From Mesorhizobium sp. B2-7-1 (GTDB lineage: Bacteria > Pseudomonadota > Alphaproteobacteria > Rhizobiales > Rhizobiaceae), in contig NZ_VFUA01000047.1 of assembly GCF_006440735.1 (NCBI RefSeq), forward strand, positions 1 through 45,814: a DNA stretch of 45,814 bases, in the 5' to 3' direction. The position numbers were made by a program, and so were the translations under genes. The notes beneath the pieces were generated by a model. The model saw nothing but the letters and a program-made list of their open reading frames with translations, had not been told where the DNA came from and made no database searches. Every line of letters starts with the position of its first letter. Position 1 is the first letter of the stretch. Shown here piece by piece: positions 31,274-39,049 of the stretch.

Positions 31274-32077
31274 ATGGCATTTTTTGCCAAAGGAAGGATT
31301 TTCGTGGCCGCCGCGGCGGTGGTGGCGATGCTTGGGCTGGCGACGGGCGCCGAAGCCGCGGCCAGCTGCGGCAAGAACGGCGCAGGCTTCGACGCCTGGA
31401 AGCAGGACTTTGCCGCCGAGGCCAAGGCCAACGGCGTCGGCCAGAGGGGCCTTTCGGCGCTGGCCGGGGCAACCTACGCGACAAGGACGATCGCCGCCGA
31501 CCGCGCCATCCACAAGGCTTTCAGCGGCTCGGTGGAGGCCTTCATGAAGCGCCGCGGCGCGTCCACCATCATCTCGAGAGGCAGGGCGCTGAAGAAGGCG
31601 AACGCGGCGATGTTCGCCAATATCGAGCGGACCTATGGCGTGCCGCCGGGCGTGCTGCTCGCCATCTGGGGCATGGAAACCGGCTTCGGCGCCTCGATGG
31701 GCAACCAGAACACAGTGTCGGCCATCCTGACGCTGGCCTATGACTGCCGCCGCCCTGACTACTTCAAGCCTCACGCCATCGCCGCGCTCAAGCTGGTCGA
31801 TCGCGGGGCGCTGAGCGCTTCCTCGGTCGGCGCCATGCATGGCGAGATCGGCCACACCCAGTTCCTGCCCGGCAACGTGCTGAAATACGGCGTCGGCAGC
31901 GGAAACCTGCGCGACCGCAACACGGCGCTCGAGTCGACCGCCAACTACCTCAAGGGGCATGGCTGGCGGGCGGGTGCCGGCGCCGAGGCAAATATGGGCG
32001 CGATCGCCGGCTGGAACTCCGCGAGCGTCTACCAGCAGGCCATCGCCCAAATCGCCGAGGCGATCGACGCCAACTGA
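31274..32077 (+). CDS. Lytic murein transglycosylase (MltB/SLT_2 family)
   Basis: A 267-residue exported muramidase that cleaves peptidoglycan to 1,6-anhydro-MurNAc. The signal peptide ends at about residue 29 (GAEAAA). The catalytic domain follows: FDAWKQDFAAEAKANGVGQRGLSAL, then ERTYGVPPGVLLAIWGMETGFG with catalytic Glu135, MGNQNTVSAILTLAYDCRR, and the GEIGHTQFLPGNVLKYG block. It is shorter than E. coli MltB and lacks a clear peptidoglycan-binding domain at the end. AGGAGA stands before ATG 31274. It ends at a strong terminator (32102-32126). A single-gene unit. Confidence 0.92.
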   Translation: MAFFAKGRIFVAAAAVVAMLGLATGAEAAASCGKNGAGFDAWKQDFAAEAKANGVGQRGLSALAGATYATRTIAADRAIHKAFSGSVEAFMKRRGASTIISRGRALKKANAAMFANIERTYGVPPGVLLAIWGMETGFGASMGNQNTVSAILTLAYDCRRPDYFKPHAIAALKLVDRGALSASSVGAMHGEIGHTQFLPGNVLKYGVGSGNLRDRNTALESTANYLKGHGWRAGAGAEANMGAIAGWNSASVYQQAIAQIAEAIDAN

Positions 32078-32101
32078 TTCTGAGATTCTACTCGGCAGAA
32101 C

Positions 32102-32126
32102 AGCCCGGCCAGGCGCCGGGCTTTTT
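32102..32126 (+). terminator. Intrinsic terminator of the transglycosylase gene
   Basis: AGCCCGGC (32102-32109) and GCCGGGCT (32115-32122) pair around CAGGC, followed by TTTTT. It lies 24 bp after the stop. Confidence 0.88.
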
Positions 32127-32231
32127 GTTGGAATCGGAGATCGGCGAAAGCCGGGAAATCGCTAATCCCCCCGGGCGAAGTGTCGCCGAAGGCGATAGGG
32201 GTCCCGAGCGGGAAGCTGCAACATATCTTCA

Positions 32232-32345
32232 TCATTCTAGGGCGGAGCAAGGAGCGAAGCGACGCGCGCAGACCCTGGAATGACGAAGTGAAAGAGACCG
32301 CGACCCTTCACCCCCTCTGCCCTGCCGGGCATCTGCGGGGAAGAT
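32232..32345. repeat. Palindromic repeats: GTCATTC type followed by a CTCTGCCCTGCCGGGCATC piece
   Basis: 32232-32287 repeats the TCATTCTAGGGCGGAGCAAGGAGCGAAGCGACGC...CCCTGGAATGACG element seen at 28871. 32310-32345 resembles one arm of the CTCCCCC repeat at 14706 (CCCTCTGCCCTGCCGGGCATCTGCGGGGAAGAT). Together they fill the gap before argG. Confidence 0.65.
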
Positions 32346-32353
32346 CGGCAGCT

Positions 32354-33574
32354 TCAGCGACGGTTTCTCGCCGCCAGTGTGCGCAGCCGCAATCCATTCA
32401 GCCGGATAAAGCCCTCGGCGTCCTTCTGGTCGTAGGCGCCGCGATCATCCTCGAAGGTGACCAGCGCATCCGAATAGAGCGTCTTCTTCGACTTGCGGCC
32501 GGTGACGATGACATTGCCCTTGTAGAGCTTCAGCCGCACCGTGCCTTCGACGTCTTCCTGGCTCTTGTCGATCATCGCCTGCAGCATGACGCGCTCGGGC
32601 GCGAACCAGAAGCCGTTATAGATGAGCTCGGCGTAGCGCGGCATGAACTCGTCCTTGAGGTGCGCGGCGCCCCGGTCGAGCGTGATCGATTCGATCGCGC
32701 GGTGGGCGGCGATCAGGATAGTGCCGCCGGGGGTCTCGTAGACGCCGCGCGACTTCATGCCGACGAAGCGGTTCTCGACCAGGTCGAGGCGGCCGATGCC
32801 GTTGTCGCGGCCGAGGTCGTTGAGCGCCGCCAGCATTGTGGCCGGCGACAGCTTCTTGCCGTTGAGCGCGATCGGATCGCCCTTCAGGAACTCGATCTCG
32901 ATTTCGGTGACGGCGTCCGGCGCGTCCATCGGCGAGACGGTGCGCTGATGCACGAATTCCGGCGGCTCGCTCCACGGGTCCTCCAGCACCTTGCCCTCGG
33001 ACGAGGAGTGCAAAAGGTTCGCGTCGACCGAGAAGGGCGCCTCGCCGCGCTTGTCCTTCGCCACCGGGATCTGGTGCTGCTCGGCGAAATTGATCAGATC
33101 GGTGCGCGACTTGAACGACCAGTCGCGCCAGGGCGCGATGACCTTGATGTCGGGGTTGAGCGCGTAAGCCGACAATTCGAAGCGGACCTGGTCGTTGCCC
33201 TTGCCGGTGGCGCCATGGGCGATCGCGTCGGCGCCGGTCTCCTTGGCGATCTCGACGAGATGCTTGGAGATCAGCGGTCGGGCGATCGAGGTGCCGAGCA
33301 GGTAGGTGCCTTCATAGACGGTGTTGGCGCGGAACATCGGGAAGACGAAGTCGGCGACGAACTCCTCGCGCACGTCGACGATGCGGATGTCCTTGATGCC
33401 CATCATCTCGGCCTTCTTGCGGGCCGGCTCCAGCTCGCCGCCCTGGCCGAGATCGGCGGTGAAGGTGACGACCTCGGCGCCGAGCTCGGTCTGCAGCCAT
33501 TTCAGGATGATGGAGGTGTCGAGGCCACCGGAATAGGCGAGCACGACTTTCTTGACGTTCTTGATCTTGGACAT
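32354..33574 (-). CDS. argG: Argininosuccinate synthase
   Basis: ArgG joins citrulline and aspartate with ATP to argininosuccinate. The 406-residue protein has the PP-loop AYSGGLDTS near residues 13-21, TADLGQGGELEPARKKA, ANTVYEGTYLLGTSIARPLI, HGATGKGNDQVRFE, and KRGEAPFSVDANLLHSSSEG. All family blocks are in order. The frame opens further upstream, but ATG 33574 (MSKIKNVKKVVLAYSGG) is the accepted start. It is divergent from the LysE exporter with about 180 bp between, and its 3' side is a repeat region. Confidence 0.97.
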   Translation of the reverse strand: MSKIKNVKKVVLAYSGGLDTSIILKWLQTELGAEVVTFTADLGQGGELEPARKKAEMMGIKDIRIVDVREEFVADFVFPMFRANTVYEGTYLLGTSIARPLISKHLVEIAKETGADAIAHGATGKGNDQVRFELSAYALNPDIKVIAPWRDWSFKSRTDLINFAEQHQIPVAKDKRGEAPFSVDANLLHSSSEGKVLEDPWSEPPEFVHQRTVSPMDAPDAVTEIEIEFLKGDPIALNGKKLSPATMLAALNDLGRDNGIGRLDLVENRFVGMKSRGVYETPGGTILIAAHRAIESITLDRGAAHLKDEFMPRYAELIYNGFWFAPERVMLQAMIDKSQEDVEGTVRLKLYKGNVIVTGRKSKKTLYSDALVTFEDDRGAYDQKDAEGFIRLNGLRLRTLAARNRR

Positions 33575-33754
33575 CTTTGGCGGTTCCGCGGGAAAATAAC
33601 TTCGCGGGCGAGGTATCACGGCCTTTCCGGGCCGCGCAAGAGACGAACAGAGGCCTGCCGACGGCACAGGCTGGGCCAGATGATTGCCCGGGCAGCCGCT
33701 GGCGACGCAAAAACGGCCGCGTTATAGGCTGCGCGACCCATCCCGAGGCGGCCC

Positions 33755-34396
33755 ATGTCCTTCATTCCCGACACTTCGACGCTCATCCAGTTCGCCATCG
33801 CCACTTTCATCCTGGCGATCACGCCGGGACCGGACATGACGCTGTTCGTCTCGCGGACACTGAGCCAGGGCCGCGCTCCCGGCTTTGCCTCGTTGACCGG
33901 GGCGCTCTTCGGCACGCTGATCCACACCACGCTGGTGGCGGTCGGCGTCTCGGCGCTGATCGTCGCTTCGCCAATGGCCTTCTTCGTCTTGAAGATCTTC
34001 GGCGCAGGCTATCTGGTGTTCCTGGCCTGGCAGGCGGTGACGAATGGCTCGGCCTTCTCGCCGGAGAAGAGGACCGGACCGCAAGTGTCCCTGTTCCGCA
34101 GCTGGATGGCCGGGCTCGGCGTCAACCTGCTCAATCCCAAGATCATCCTGTTCTTCATGACCTTCCTGCCGCAATTCGTCTCCGCGCACGATCCGAACGC
34201 GTCCGGAAAACTGTTCTTCCTCGGTATGATGTTCATCGTGCTGTCGATACCGGTGACGGTGCCGATGGTGCTGGCGGCGGAGAAGTTCTCGGCGGCGATG
34301 AAGGCAAGTCCGCGCGTCACGCGCGTGGTCGATTATTTGTTCGCCGGCGTGTTCTCCGCCTTCGCGCTCAAGATCCTGACGGCGCAGGCGAAGTAG
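33755..34396 (+). CDS. LysE/RhtB-family amino-acid exporter
   Basis: A 213-residue inner-membrane exporter with six hydrophobic segments. The family pattern is complete: ATFILAITPGPDMTLFVSRTLSQG (with the PGP motif), GALFGTLIHT, FGAGYLVFLAWQA, and GVNLLNPKIILFFMTFLPQFV. Members export homoserine, threonine, lysine or related compounds. It is divergent to argG, which could hint at an amino-acid link, but the substrate is not inferable. ATG 33755 is the family start. It ends 3 bp before the convergent membrane protein. Confidence 0.93.
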   Translation: MSFIPDTSTLIQFAIATFILAITPGPDMTLFVSRTLSQGRAPGFASLTGALFGTLIHTTLVAVGVSALIVASPMAFFVLKIFGAGYLVFLAWQAVTNGSAFSPEKRTGPQVSLFRSWMAGLGVNLLNPKIILFFMTFLPQFVSAHDPNASGKLFFLGMMFIVLSIPVTVPMVLAAEKFSAAMKASPRVTRVVDYLFAGVFSAFALKILTAQAK

Positions 34397-34399
34397 CGT

Positions 34400-34867
34400 T
34401 CAGGGCTCGGCATCGAGCAGCGGCGCGCGGCGCCAGCTTCCGGCCCAGCGGCCAGCGCAGAGCCAGTAGAAGATGCCGCCGACCATGCCCGCGCCGATCA
34501 CGGCCAGCCTGGCATTGGTTTCGGTGACGTCGAAATTGGCGTCGCCTATGTTGTGCACGAAGCCAAGGAAGACGACGGCGATGACGGCGCCGCCGAGCGC
34601 GTAGAACAGCCAGTCGCGGCGGCCGAGCAGCTCGGCGATCAAAATGACGACAGCCGCAGGCATGAAGGCGAAATAGGCGACGAACAGCGCCACGAACGGA
34701 ACCGAGAAATAGAGCGAGGCGGTGGCCGCCGGCTCGGGATTGGCCGGCATGTAGCCCAGATGCGCCAGGACCAGGACGTTGAGGAAGGCGCTCGCCGCCA
34801 GCGAGGCGACGACATAGCCGACCAGGATGGCGGCAAAGCGGACGAGATAGGCGATGAAACGAGCCAT
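34400..34867 (-). CDS. Four-helix membrane protein of unknown function (rlmN-linked, second)
   Basis: A 155-residue protein with about four hydrophobic segments (about 5-30, 50-75, 85-105, 120-140), without a known family. The pattern IAYLVRFAAILVGYVVASLAASAFL at the start parallels the start of the upstream neighbour (RRLVAAVIGYAAASLVMPLL), and both end in a similar GMVGGIFYWLCAGR / GSLCGVVYQLVAGR segment. They may be ancient duplicates. It starts 7 bp after that neighbour's stop, so rlmN and the two small genes are one operon. The C-terminal tail is short and charged. Confidence 0.7.
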   Translation of the reverse strand: MARFIAYLVRFAAILVGYVVASLAASAFLNVLVLAHLGYMPANPEPAATASLYFSVPFVALFVAYFAFMPAAVVILIAELLGRRDWLFYALGGAVIAVVFLGFVHNIGDANFDVTETNARLAVIGAGMVGGIFYWLCAGRWAGSWRRAPLLDAEP

Positions 34868-34874
34868 CTTGATG

Positions 34875-35297
34875 CTATCCGGCGGTCGGGAGAAGTCGAC
34901 CTGCGACTAGCTGATAGACAACGCCACACAGGCTGCCTGCCGCTGTTAATGCTATCAGCATATCGAGGCCAGGTGGTGCTTGCGTCAACGGATGGAACTG
35001 CATGATCGCAAACATGGTGGCACCTACCAGGGCGCCAGCGAGGATCGAAAATCTCAATCCTCGCCGTCCAGAAAACTCAGACAACGCAATCAGCGGCAAC
35101 GCTGGCAAAGCGCCATAGACGGCGGCGACCCATGCGCCGACGATCAAGGCCGTCACCTGGTCCCCCAGATCGAAGAAATAGCTGCCGCTGCGCCAAAAAG
35201 ACGAAGCGCCTTCATACAAAAGGAAAAGAAGGGGCATGACGAGCGACGCCGCTGCATAACCGATGACAGCGGCCACCAACCGCCTGATCAGCCTCAC
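34875..35297 (-). CDS. Four-helix membrane protein of unknown function (coupled to rlmN)
   Basis: A 140-residue protein with four hydrophobic segments (about 5-27, 45-65, 80-100, 108-132), no recognised family. Its start is GTG 35297, whose last two bases overlap the rlmN stop (GTGA at 35294-35297), so translation is probably coupled. Base composition is slightly lower in GC than rlmN. It ends with YQLVAGRLLP, much like the segment YWLCAGRW of the next gene. The role is unknown. Confidence 0.7.
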   Translation of the reverse strand: MRLIRRLVAAVIGYAAASLVMPLLFLLYEGASSFWRSGSYFFDLGDQVTALIVGAWVAAVYGALPALPLIALSEFSGRRGLRFSILAGALVGATMFAIMQFHPLTQAPPGLDMLIALTAAGSLCGVVYQLVAGRLLPTAG

Positions 35298-36523
35298 GCC
35301 TCGCCGTGCCCCGCGATCATCATGGCTTCCAACGCCAGCCGATCAACCTTGCGCATGCGCTCGGACTCCGACTTCAACTGGCCGCAGGCGGCCAGGATGT
35401 CGCGGCCGCGCGGGGTGCGGATCGGCGAAGCATAGCCGGCATTGTTGATGTAGTCGGCAAACTTCTCGATCGTCTCCCAGTCCGAGCACTGGTAGTTGGT
35501 GCCGGGCCAGGGGTTGAACGGGATCAAATTGATCTTGGCTGGAATGCCCTTGAGCAGCTTGACCAGCGCCTTGGCGTCCTCGAGGGAATCGTTGACGTCC
35601 TTCAGCATCACATATTCGAAGGTGATGCGCTTGGCGTTGGAGAGGCCCGGATAGGCCTTGCAGGCGGCGATCAGCTCCTTGAGCGGGAACTTCTTGTTGA
35701 TCGGCACGAGCAGGTCGCGCAGGTCGTCATTGGTTGCGTGCAACGAGATCGCCAGCATAACGCCGATCTCCTCGCCGGTGCGGGCGATCTCCGGCACCAC
35801 GCCCGAGGTCGACAGCGTGATGCGTCTTTTCGACAAGGAAAGCCCGTCGCCGTCGGAGGCGATCAGCAGCGCCTTCTTCACCGCCTCGAAATTATAGAGC
35901 GGCTCGCCCATGCCCATCATGACGATGTTGGACACCTTGCGCCCCTCGGCCGGCACGATGGCGCCGTCCGGCGTGTCGCGGTCGGGGAAGTCGCCGAGAC
36001 GATCGCGCGCGGTGAGCAGCTGCGCCAGGATCTCCTCGGCGGTGAGGTTGCGCACCAGCTTCTGCGTGCCGGTGTGGCAGAAGGAGCAGGTCAGCGTGCA
36101 GCCGACCTGCGAGGAGATGCAGAGCGTGCCGCGGCCTTCCTCGGGGATATAGACGGTCTCGATCTCGACGGGACGGCCGGCGCCGCGCGGCGGAAAGCGG
36201 AACAGCCATTTGCGCGTGCCGTCGGCGGAGATCTGCTCCTCGACGATTTCCGGCCGCGCGACCGTGAAGTGCCTGTCGAGCTCGGCGCGCAGGTCCTTGG
36301 AGATGTTGAACATATGCGCGAAGTCGGAGACGCCGCGCACATACATCCAGTGCCAGAGCTGCTGGGCGCGCATCTTGGCCTGGCGCTCGGGCACGATGCC
36401 GGCGCCGACAAGCGCTTCGCCGAGCTCGGCGCGGGTCAGGCCGACCAGCGACGGCTTCTCGGTGGTACGGGCGCGCAAGGCGTCGCGGGCGCCTTCGGCG
36501 GTAAGATCAAGCGAAACGGTCAT
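35294..36523 (-). CDS. rlmN: 23S rRNA (A2503-C2) methyltransferase / tRNA (A37-C2) methyltransferase RlmN
   Basis: A radical-SAM enzyme that methylates C2 of A2503 in 23S rRNA, and A37 in some tRNAs. The 409-residue protein has the 4Fe-4S motif CTLTCSFC (C142, C146, C149), MGMGEPLYNF, ITLSTSGVVPEI, AISLHATNDDLRDLLVPIN, FEYVMLKDVNDS and the C-terminal AACGQL with the second catalytic cysteine. ATG 36523 fits the family length. Two small membrane-protein genes follow in the same operon. Upstream lies palindromic repeat copy B. Confidence 0.96.
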   Translation of the reverse strand: MTVSLDLTAEGARDALRARTTEKPSLVGLTRAELGEALVGAGIVPERQAKMRAQQLWHWMYVRGVSDFAHMFNISKDLRAELDRHFTVARPEIVEEQISADGTRKWLFRFPPRGAGRPVEIETVYIPEEGRGTLCISSQVGCTLTCSFCHTGTQKLVRNLTAEEILAQLLTARDRLGDFPDRDTPDGAIVPAEGRKVSNIVMMGMGEPLYNFEAVKKALLIASDGDGLSLSKRRITLSTSGVVPEIARTGEEIGVMLAISLHATNDDLRDLLVPINKKFPLKELIAACKAYPGLSNAKRITFEYVMLKDVNDSLEDAKALVKLLKGIPAKINLIPFNPWPGTNYQCSDWETIEKFADYINNAGYASPIRTPRGRDILAACGQLKSESERMRKVDRLALEAMMIAGHGEA

Positions 36524-36624
36524 GGTGGCGCCAATATAAGCGATTTGCGGCCGATTTCAGCATCGGCCGGATAGGAAGCGCGGCGCATAGCACAGCTTGG
36601 CCGCGGAGTCATGCGCCGGCCTTT

Positions 36625-36770
36625 CCTTCTCCCCTTTGTGGGAGAAGGTGTCGCCGAAGGCGACGGATGAGGGGTGTTCCAGCGGAGTGAGGCGCTGGCG
36701 TTCCCTGGAGCACCCCTCATCCGTCTCGGCGCTGCGCGCCGAGCCACCTTCTCCCGCAAGGGGAGAAGGG
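36625..36770. repeat. Intact palindromic intergenic repeat, copy B
   Basis: The same element as 21824-21981: CCTTCTCCCCTTTGTGGGAGAAGG, GATGAGGGGTGTTCCAGCGG, then GGAGCACCCCTCATCC, GCGCTGCGCGCCGAG and CACCTTCTCCCGCAAGGGG. It is a near-perfect palindrome of about 145 bp between rlmN and the exporter gene. It serves, with copy A, as the template for finding the IS110 borders. Confidence 0.88.
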
Positions 36771-36785
36771 AGAGGCGGCGCAGCC

Positions 36786-38216
36786 TTACCCTTGCGTATC
36801 CGCCTTATGGCGATGGCCGCTGACCTGCGCACCGTCTTCCGGATGCAGGAAGAAAAACCCCGGAATGGAAAGCAGCGGGATCACCGCCGTCAGCAGGAAT
36901 GCCCAATGGAACTGGTCCGCCGTCGGCGCATGGACCTCGCCGGAGACGAGGCCGAGCACCATGGCGGCGATCGAGACGCCGAGCGAGACGCTGAGCTGCT
37001 GCAGGACGCCGCCCAGGCTGGTGGCGCGGCTGAGCTTCTCGCCCGGCAGGTCGGCATAGGACAGCGTGTTGGAGGACATGAACTGCGCCGAGCGGACGAT
37101 GCCGAAGAAAAAGACGTAGAGGCCGATCGCCCAATGCGGCGTGTCGGCATTGAGCAGCGAGAATCCCGCCACGGCAACAGCGCCGACCACCGCGCTGCCG
37201 CTCAGCACGGCCTTGAAGCCGAAGCGCCGCAGGAAAAACGACAGCAGCGGCCGCATCAGCAAGGCGCCGAAGCTGCCGACGAAGGTCAGCGATCCAGACG
37301 TGACCGGGCTCATGCCGAAGCCGACCTGCAGCATCAACGGCAACAGGAACGGCGCGCCGTTGAGGCCGATGCGGCACAGGCCGCCGGCGAGCGTGCCGAC
37401 CCAGAAGGAGCGGAAGCGAAACAACGTCAGATCCACCGCGGGCGCCGCGACGCGGCGCGCATAGCGGCCGAAGGCGAGCAGGAGCAGGACCGATGCGGCC
37501 AGCAACAGCACGGTCGCCAGCGGCGAAATGACCGGCCTGCCGATATTCTCCAGGCCGAATTGCAGCAGCGCGGCGCCGGCCCCCACCATCAGGAAGCCGG
37601 CGAAGTCGAAAGGCTGCGCCTCCTCGCCGCGGAAATCGTCGACGAAGCGTAAGGCGGCGAAAATGCCGATGAGGCCGAACGGCACGTTGACGTAGAAGAT
37701 CCAGCGCCAGGAGGCATAGGTGGTCAGGAGGCCGCCGAGCAGCGGCCCGATGACGGGGCCGATGATCGCCGGCAAGGTCATGTAGGTCATGGCGGTGATC
37801 AGCCCGCTGCGCGGAAAGGAGCGCAACAGGATCAGCCGCCCGACCGGCGTCATCATGGCGCCGCCCAGACCCTGCAGCGCGCGCATGGCCAAAAGCATGC
37901 CGACGCTGTCGGCCACGCCGCACAGGACCGAGCCCAGGGTGAAGGTGAAAAGCGCCAGCGCGAAGATCTTGCGGGCGCCGAACCGGTCGGCGAACCAGCC
38001 GCTGACGGGAATGAACACCGCCAGGGTCAGGATGTAGGTGGTGATCGCCAGATTGAGCCGGACCGGTGTGGTGTCGAGGCTTTGCGCGATGGCCGGGATA
38101 GCGGTGGTGAGGATGGTGGAATCGAGCTGTTCCATCAGGAAGGCGATGGCGACGATGGCCGGGATGATCAGCTTGAGACGCGGGTCGCGCTCGGTCGCAA
38201 AGAGATGCTGTTCCAA
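36786..38216 (-). CDS. DHA2-family (EmrB/QacA-like) MFS multidrug exporter
   Basis: A 476-residue major-facilitator drug:H+ antiporter of the 14-helix DHA2 type. Motif A is GWFADRFGARKIF, motif C GPVIGPLLGGLLTTYASWRWIFYVNVPFG, and the helix-1 region has the D1 motif LDSTILTTAIPAIAQSL. The C-terminal half repeats the pattern and ends in a short charged tail (SGHRHKADTQG). No ATG is available near the start; TTG 38216 (LEQHLFATERDPRL) gives the family-like N-terminus, and the frame is open further up without resemblance. Substrates unknown. No TetR- or MarR-type regulator is adjacent. Confidence 0.9.
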   Translation of the reverse strand: MEQHLFATERDPRLKLIIPAIVAIAFLMEQLDSTILTTAIPAIAQSLDTTPVRLNLAITTYILTLAVFIPVSGWFADRFGARKIFALALFTFTLGSVLCGVADSVGMLLAMRALQGLGGAMMTPVGRLILLRSFPRSGLITAMTYMTLPAIIGPVIGPLLGGLLTTYASWRWIFYVNVPFGLIGIFAALRFVDDFRGEEAQPFDFAGFLMVGAGAALLQFGLENIGRPVISPLATVLLLAASVLLLLAFGRYARRVAAPAVDLTLFRFRSFWVGTLAGGLCRIGLNGAPFLLPLMLQVGFGMSPVTSGSLTFVGSFGALLMRPLLSFFLRRFGFKAVLSGSAVVGAVAVAGFSLLNADTPHWAIGLYVFFFGIVRSAQFMSSNTLSYADLPGEKLSRATSLGGVLQQLSVSLGVSIAAMVLGLVSGEVHAPTADQFHWAFLLTAVIPLLSIPGFFFLHPEDGAQVSGHRHKADTQG

Positions 38217-38547
38217 TTGTCCGCCAGTTCCGTCGCGCAGGCAGCGGTGGCCCGCTGTGAGCCATCCGCGATCAAGCCGGCGTCGATGTCGTGCAGCCCA
38301 GCCGGCCCGGCCCCCCACCGCACCTGACTGCTTTATGTCCCGATCGATGCCAAGCGATAGCGATTTCGGCTGGCACAGAGGTCAACAAATCTTGAGCCCC
38401 GTCCGCCTGTGCCAGGGGCGGAACGCGATCGGCTACCGCCATCGTCTGCCGAAAATCGATCACATGTTCGTGTTGGCGTAACCAATCGAAGCGCATCCGC
38501 GAACCTGAAGAGGGCGACCATGCCCCTCAACAATGGGAGTTGTTAAG
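38217..38547. other. Intergenic region between divergent exporter and Met-rich protein genes
   Basis: 331 bp. It must hold both promoters. The GGGAG ribosome site of the Met-rich protein lies at its right end. No repeat, RNA or operator was recognised. Confidence 0.5.
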
Positions 38548-38847
38548 ATGCACTCGATCAAGTTCGTTCTTATTGCCGGCCTCGTCGGCCTTTCCGCCTC
38601 GCAGGCCTTTGCCGAGGACACGATGGGCGCCATGACCATGATGAAGGGCGGGCAAGTCACCGCGATCATGCCGGACGGTCACATGGGCACGATGATGCCG
38701 GACGCCAAGATGAGCGCCGACATGATGAAGATGGCCAAGCCGATCAAGCATTGCATGATGATGATCACCGACGCCAAGGGCAAAGCCTACATGATCGACA
38801 CGTCGACCAAGAAGGCCCAGGCCGAATGTGAAAAAATGGCGATGTGA
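38548..38847 (+). CDS. Secreted methionine-rich small protein, possible copper binder
   Basis: A 99-residue protein with a signal peptide of 22 residues (ending SQAFA). The 77-residue mature part contains 18 methionines (about 23 %), many in MxM or MM clusters: TMGAMTMMKGG, GHMGTMMPDAKM, ADMMKMAK, HCMMMIT. It also has two histidines near Met clusters and two cysteines (HC and EC). Met-rich exported segments of this type bind Cu(I)/Ag(I) in known copper-handling proteins. No copper pump or CueR-like gene lies in the window, so the role is inferred from composition alone. ATG 38548 follows GGGAG; ATG 38533 is less likely. Confidence 0.75.
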   Translation: MHSIKFVLIAGLVGLSASQAFAEDTMGAMTMMKGGQVTAIMPDGHMGTMMPDAKMSADMMKMAKPIKHCMMMITDAKGKAYMIDTSTKKAQAECEKMAM

Positions 38848-39049
38848 CCTCGCCGATCTTGCGTGCCGACCTCCCGCCGGCCGGTATGCCGGCGGGCTAT
38901 CCGCCATCCGGCAACATCTCTGCCGAGCCTTCCAGCCGTGATCCTCGAGTGCTGTTCCTCGACCTTGCTGGCATAGCGTCAGGCCCGCCCTCGCGGGTTG
39001 ATCGGCCTGGCGAGTGTGCTAGGCCGTGTCAACCATCAAGAGGACGGTC

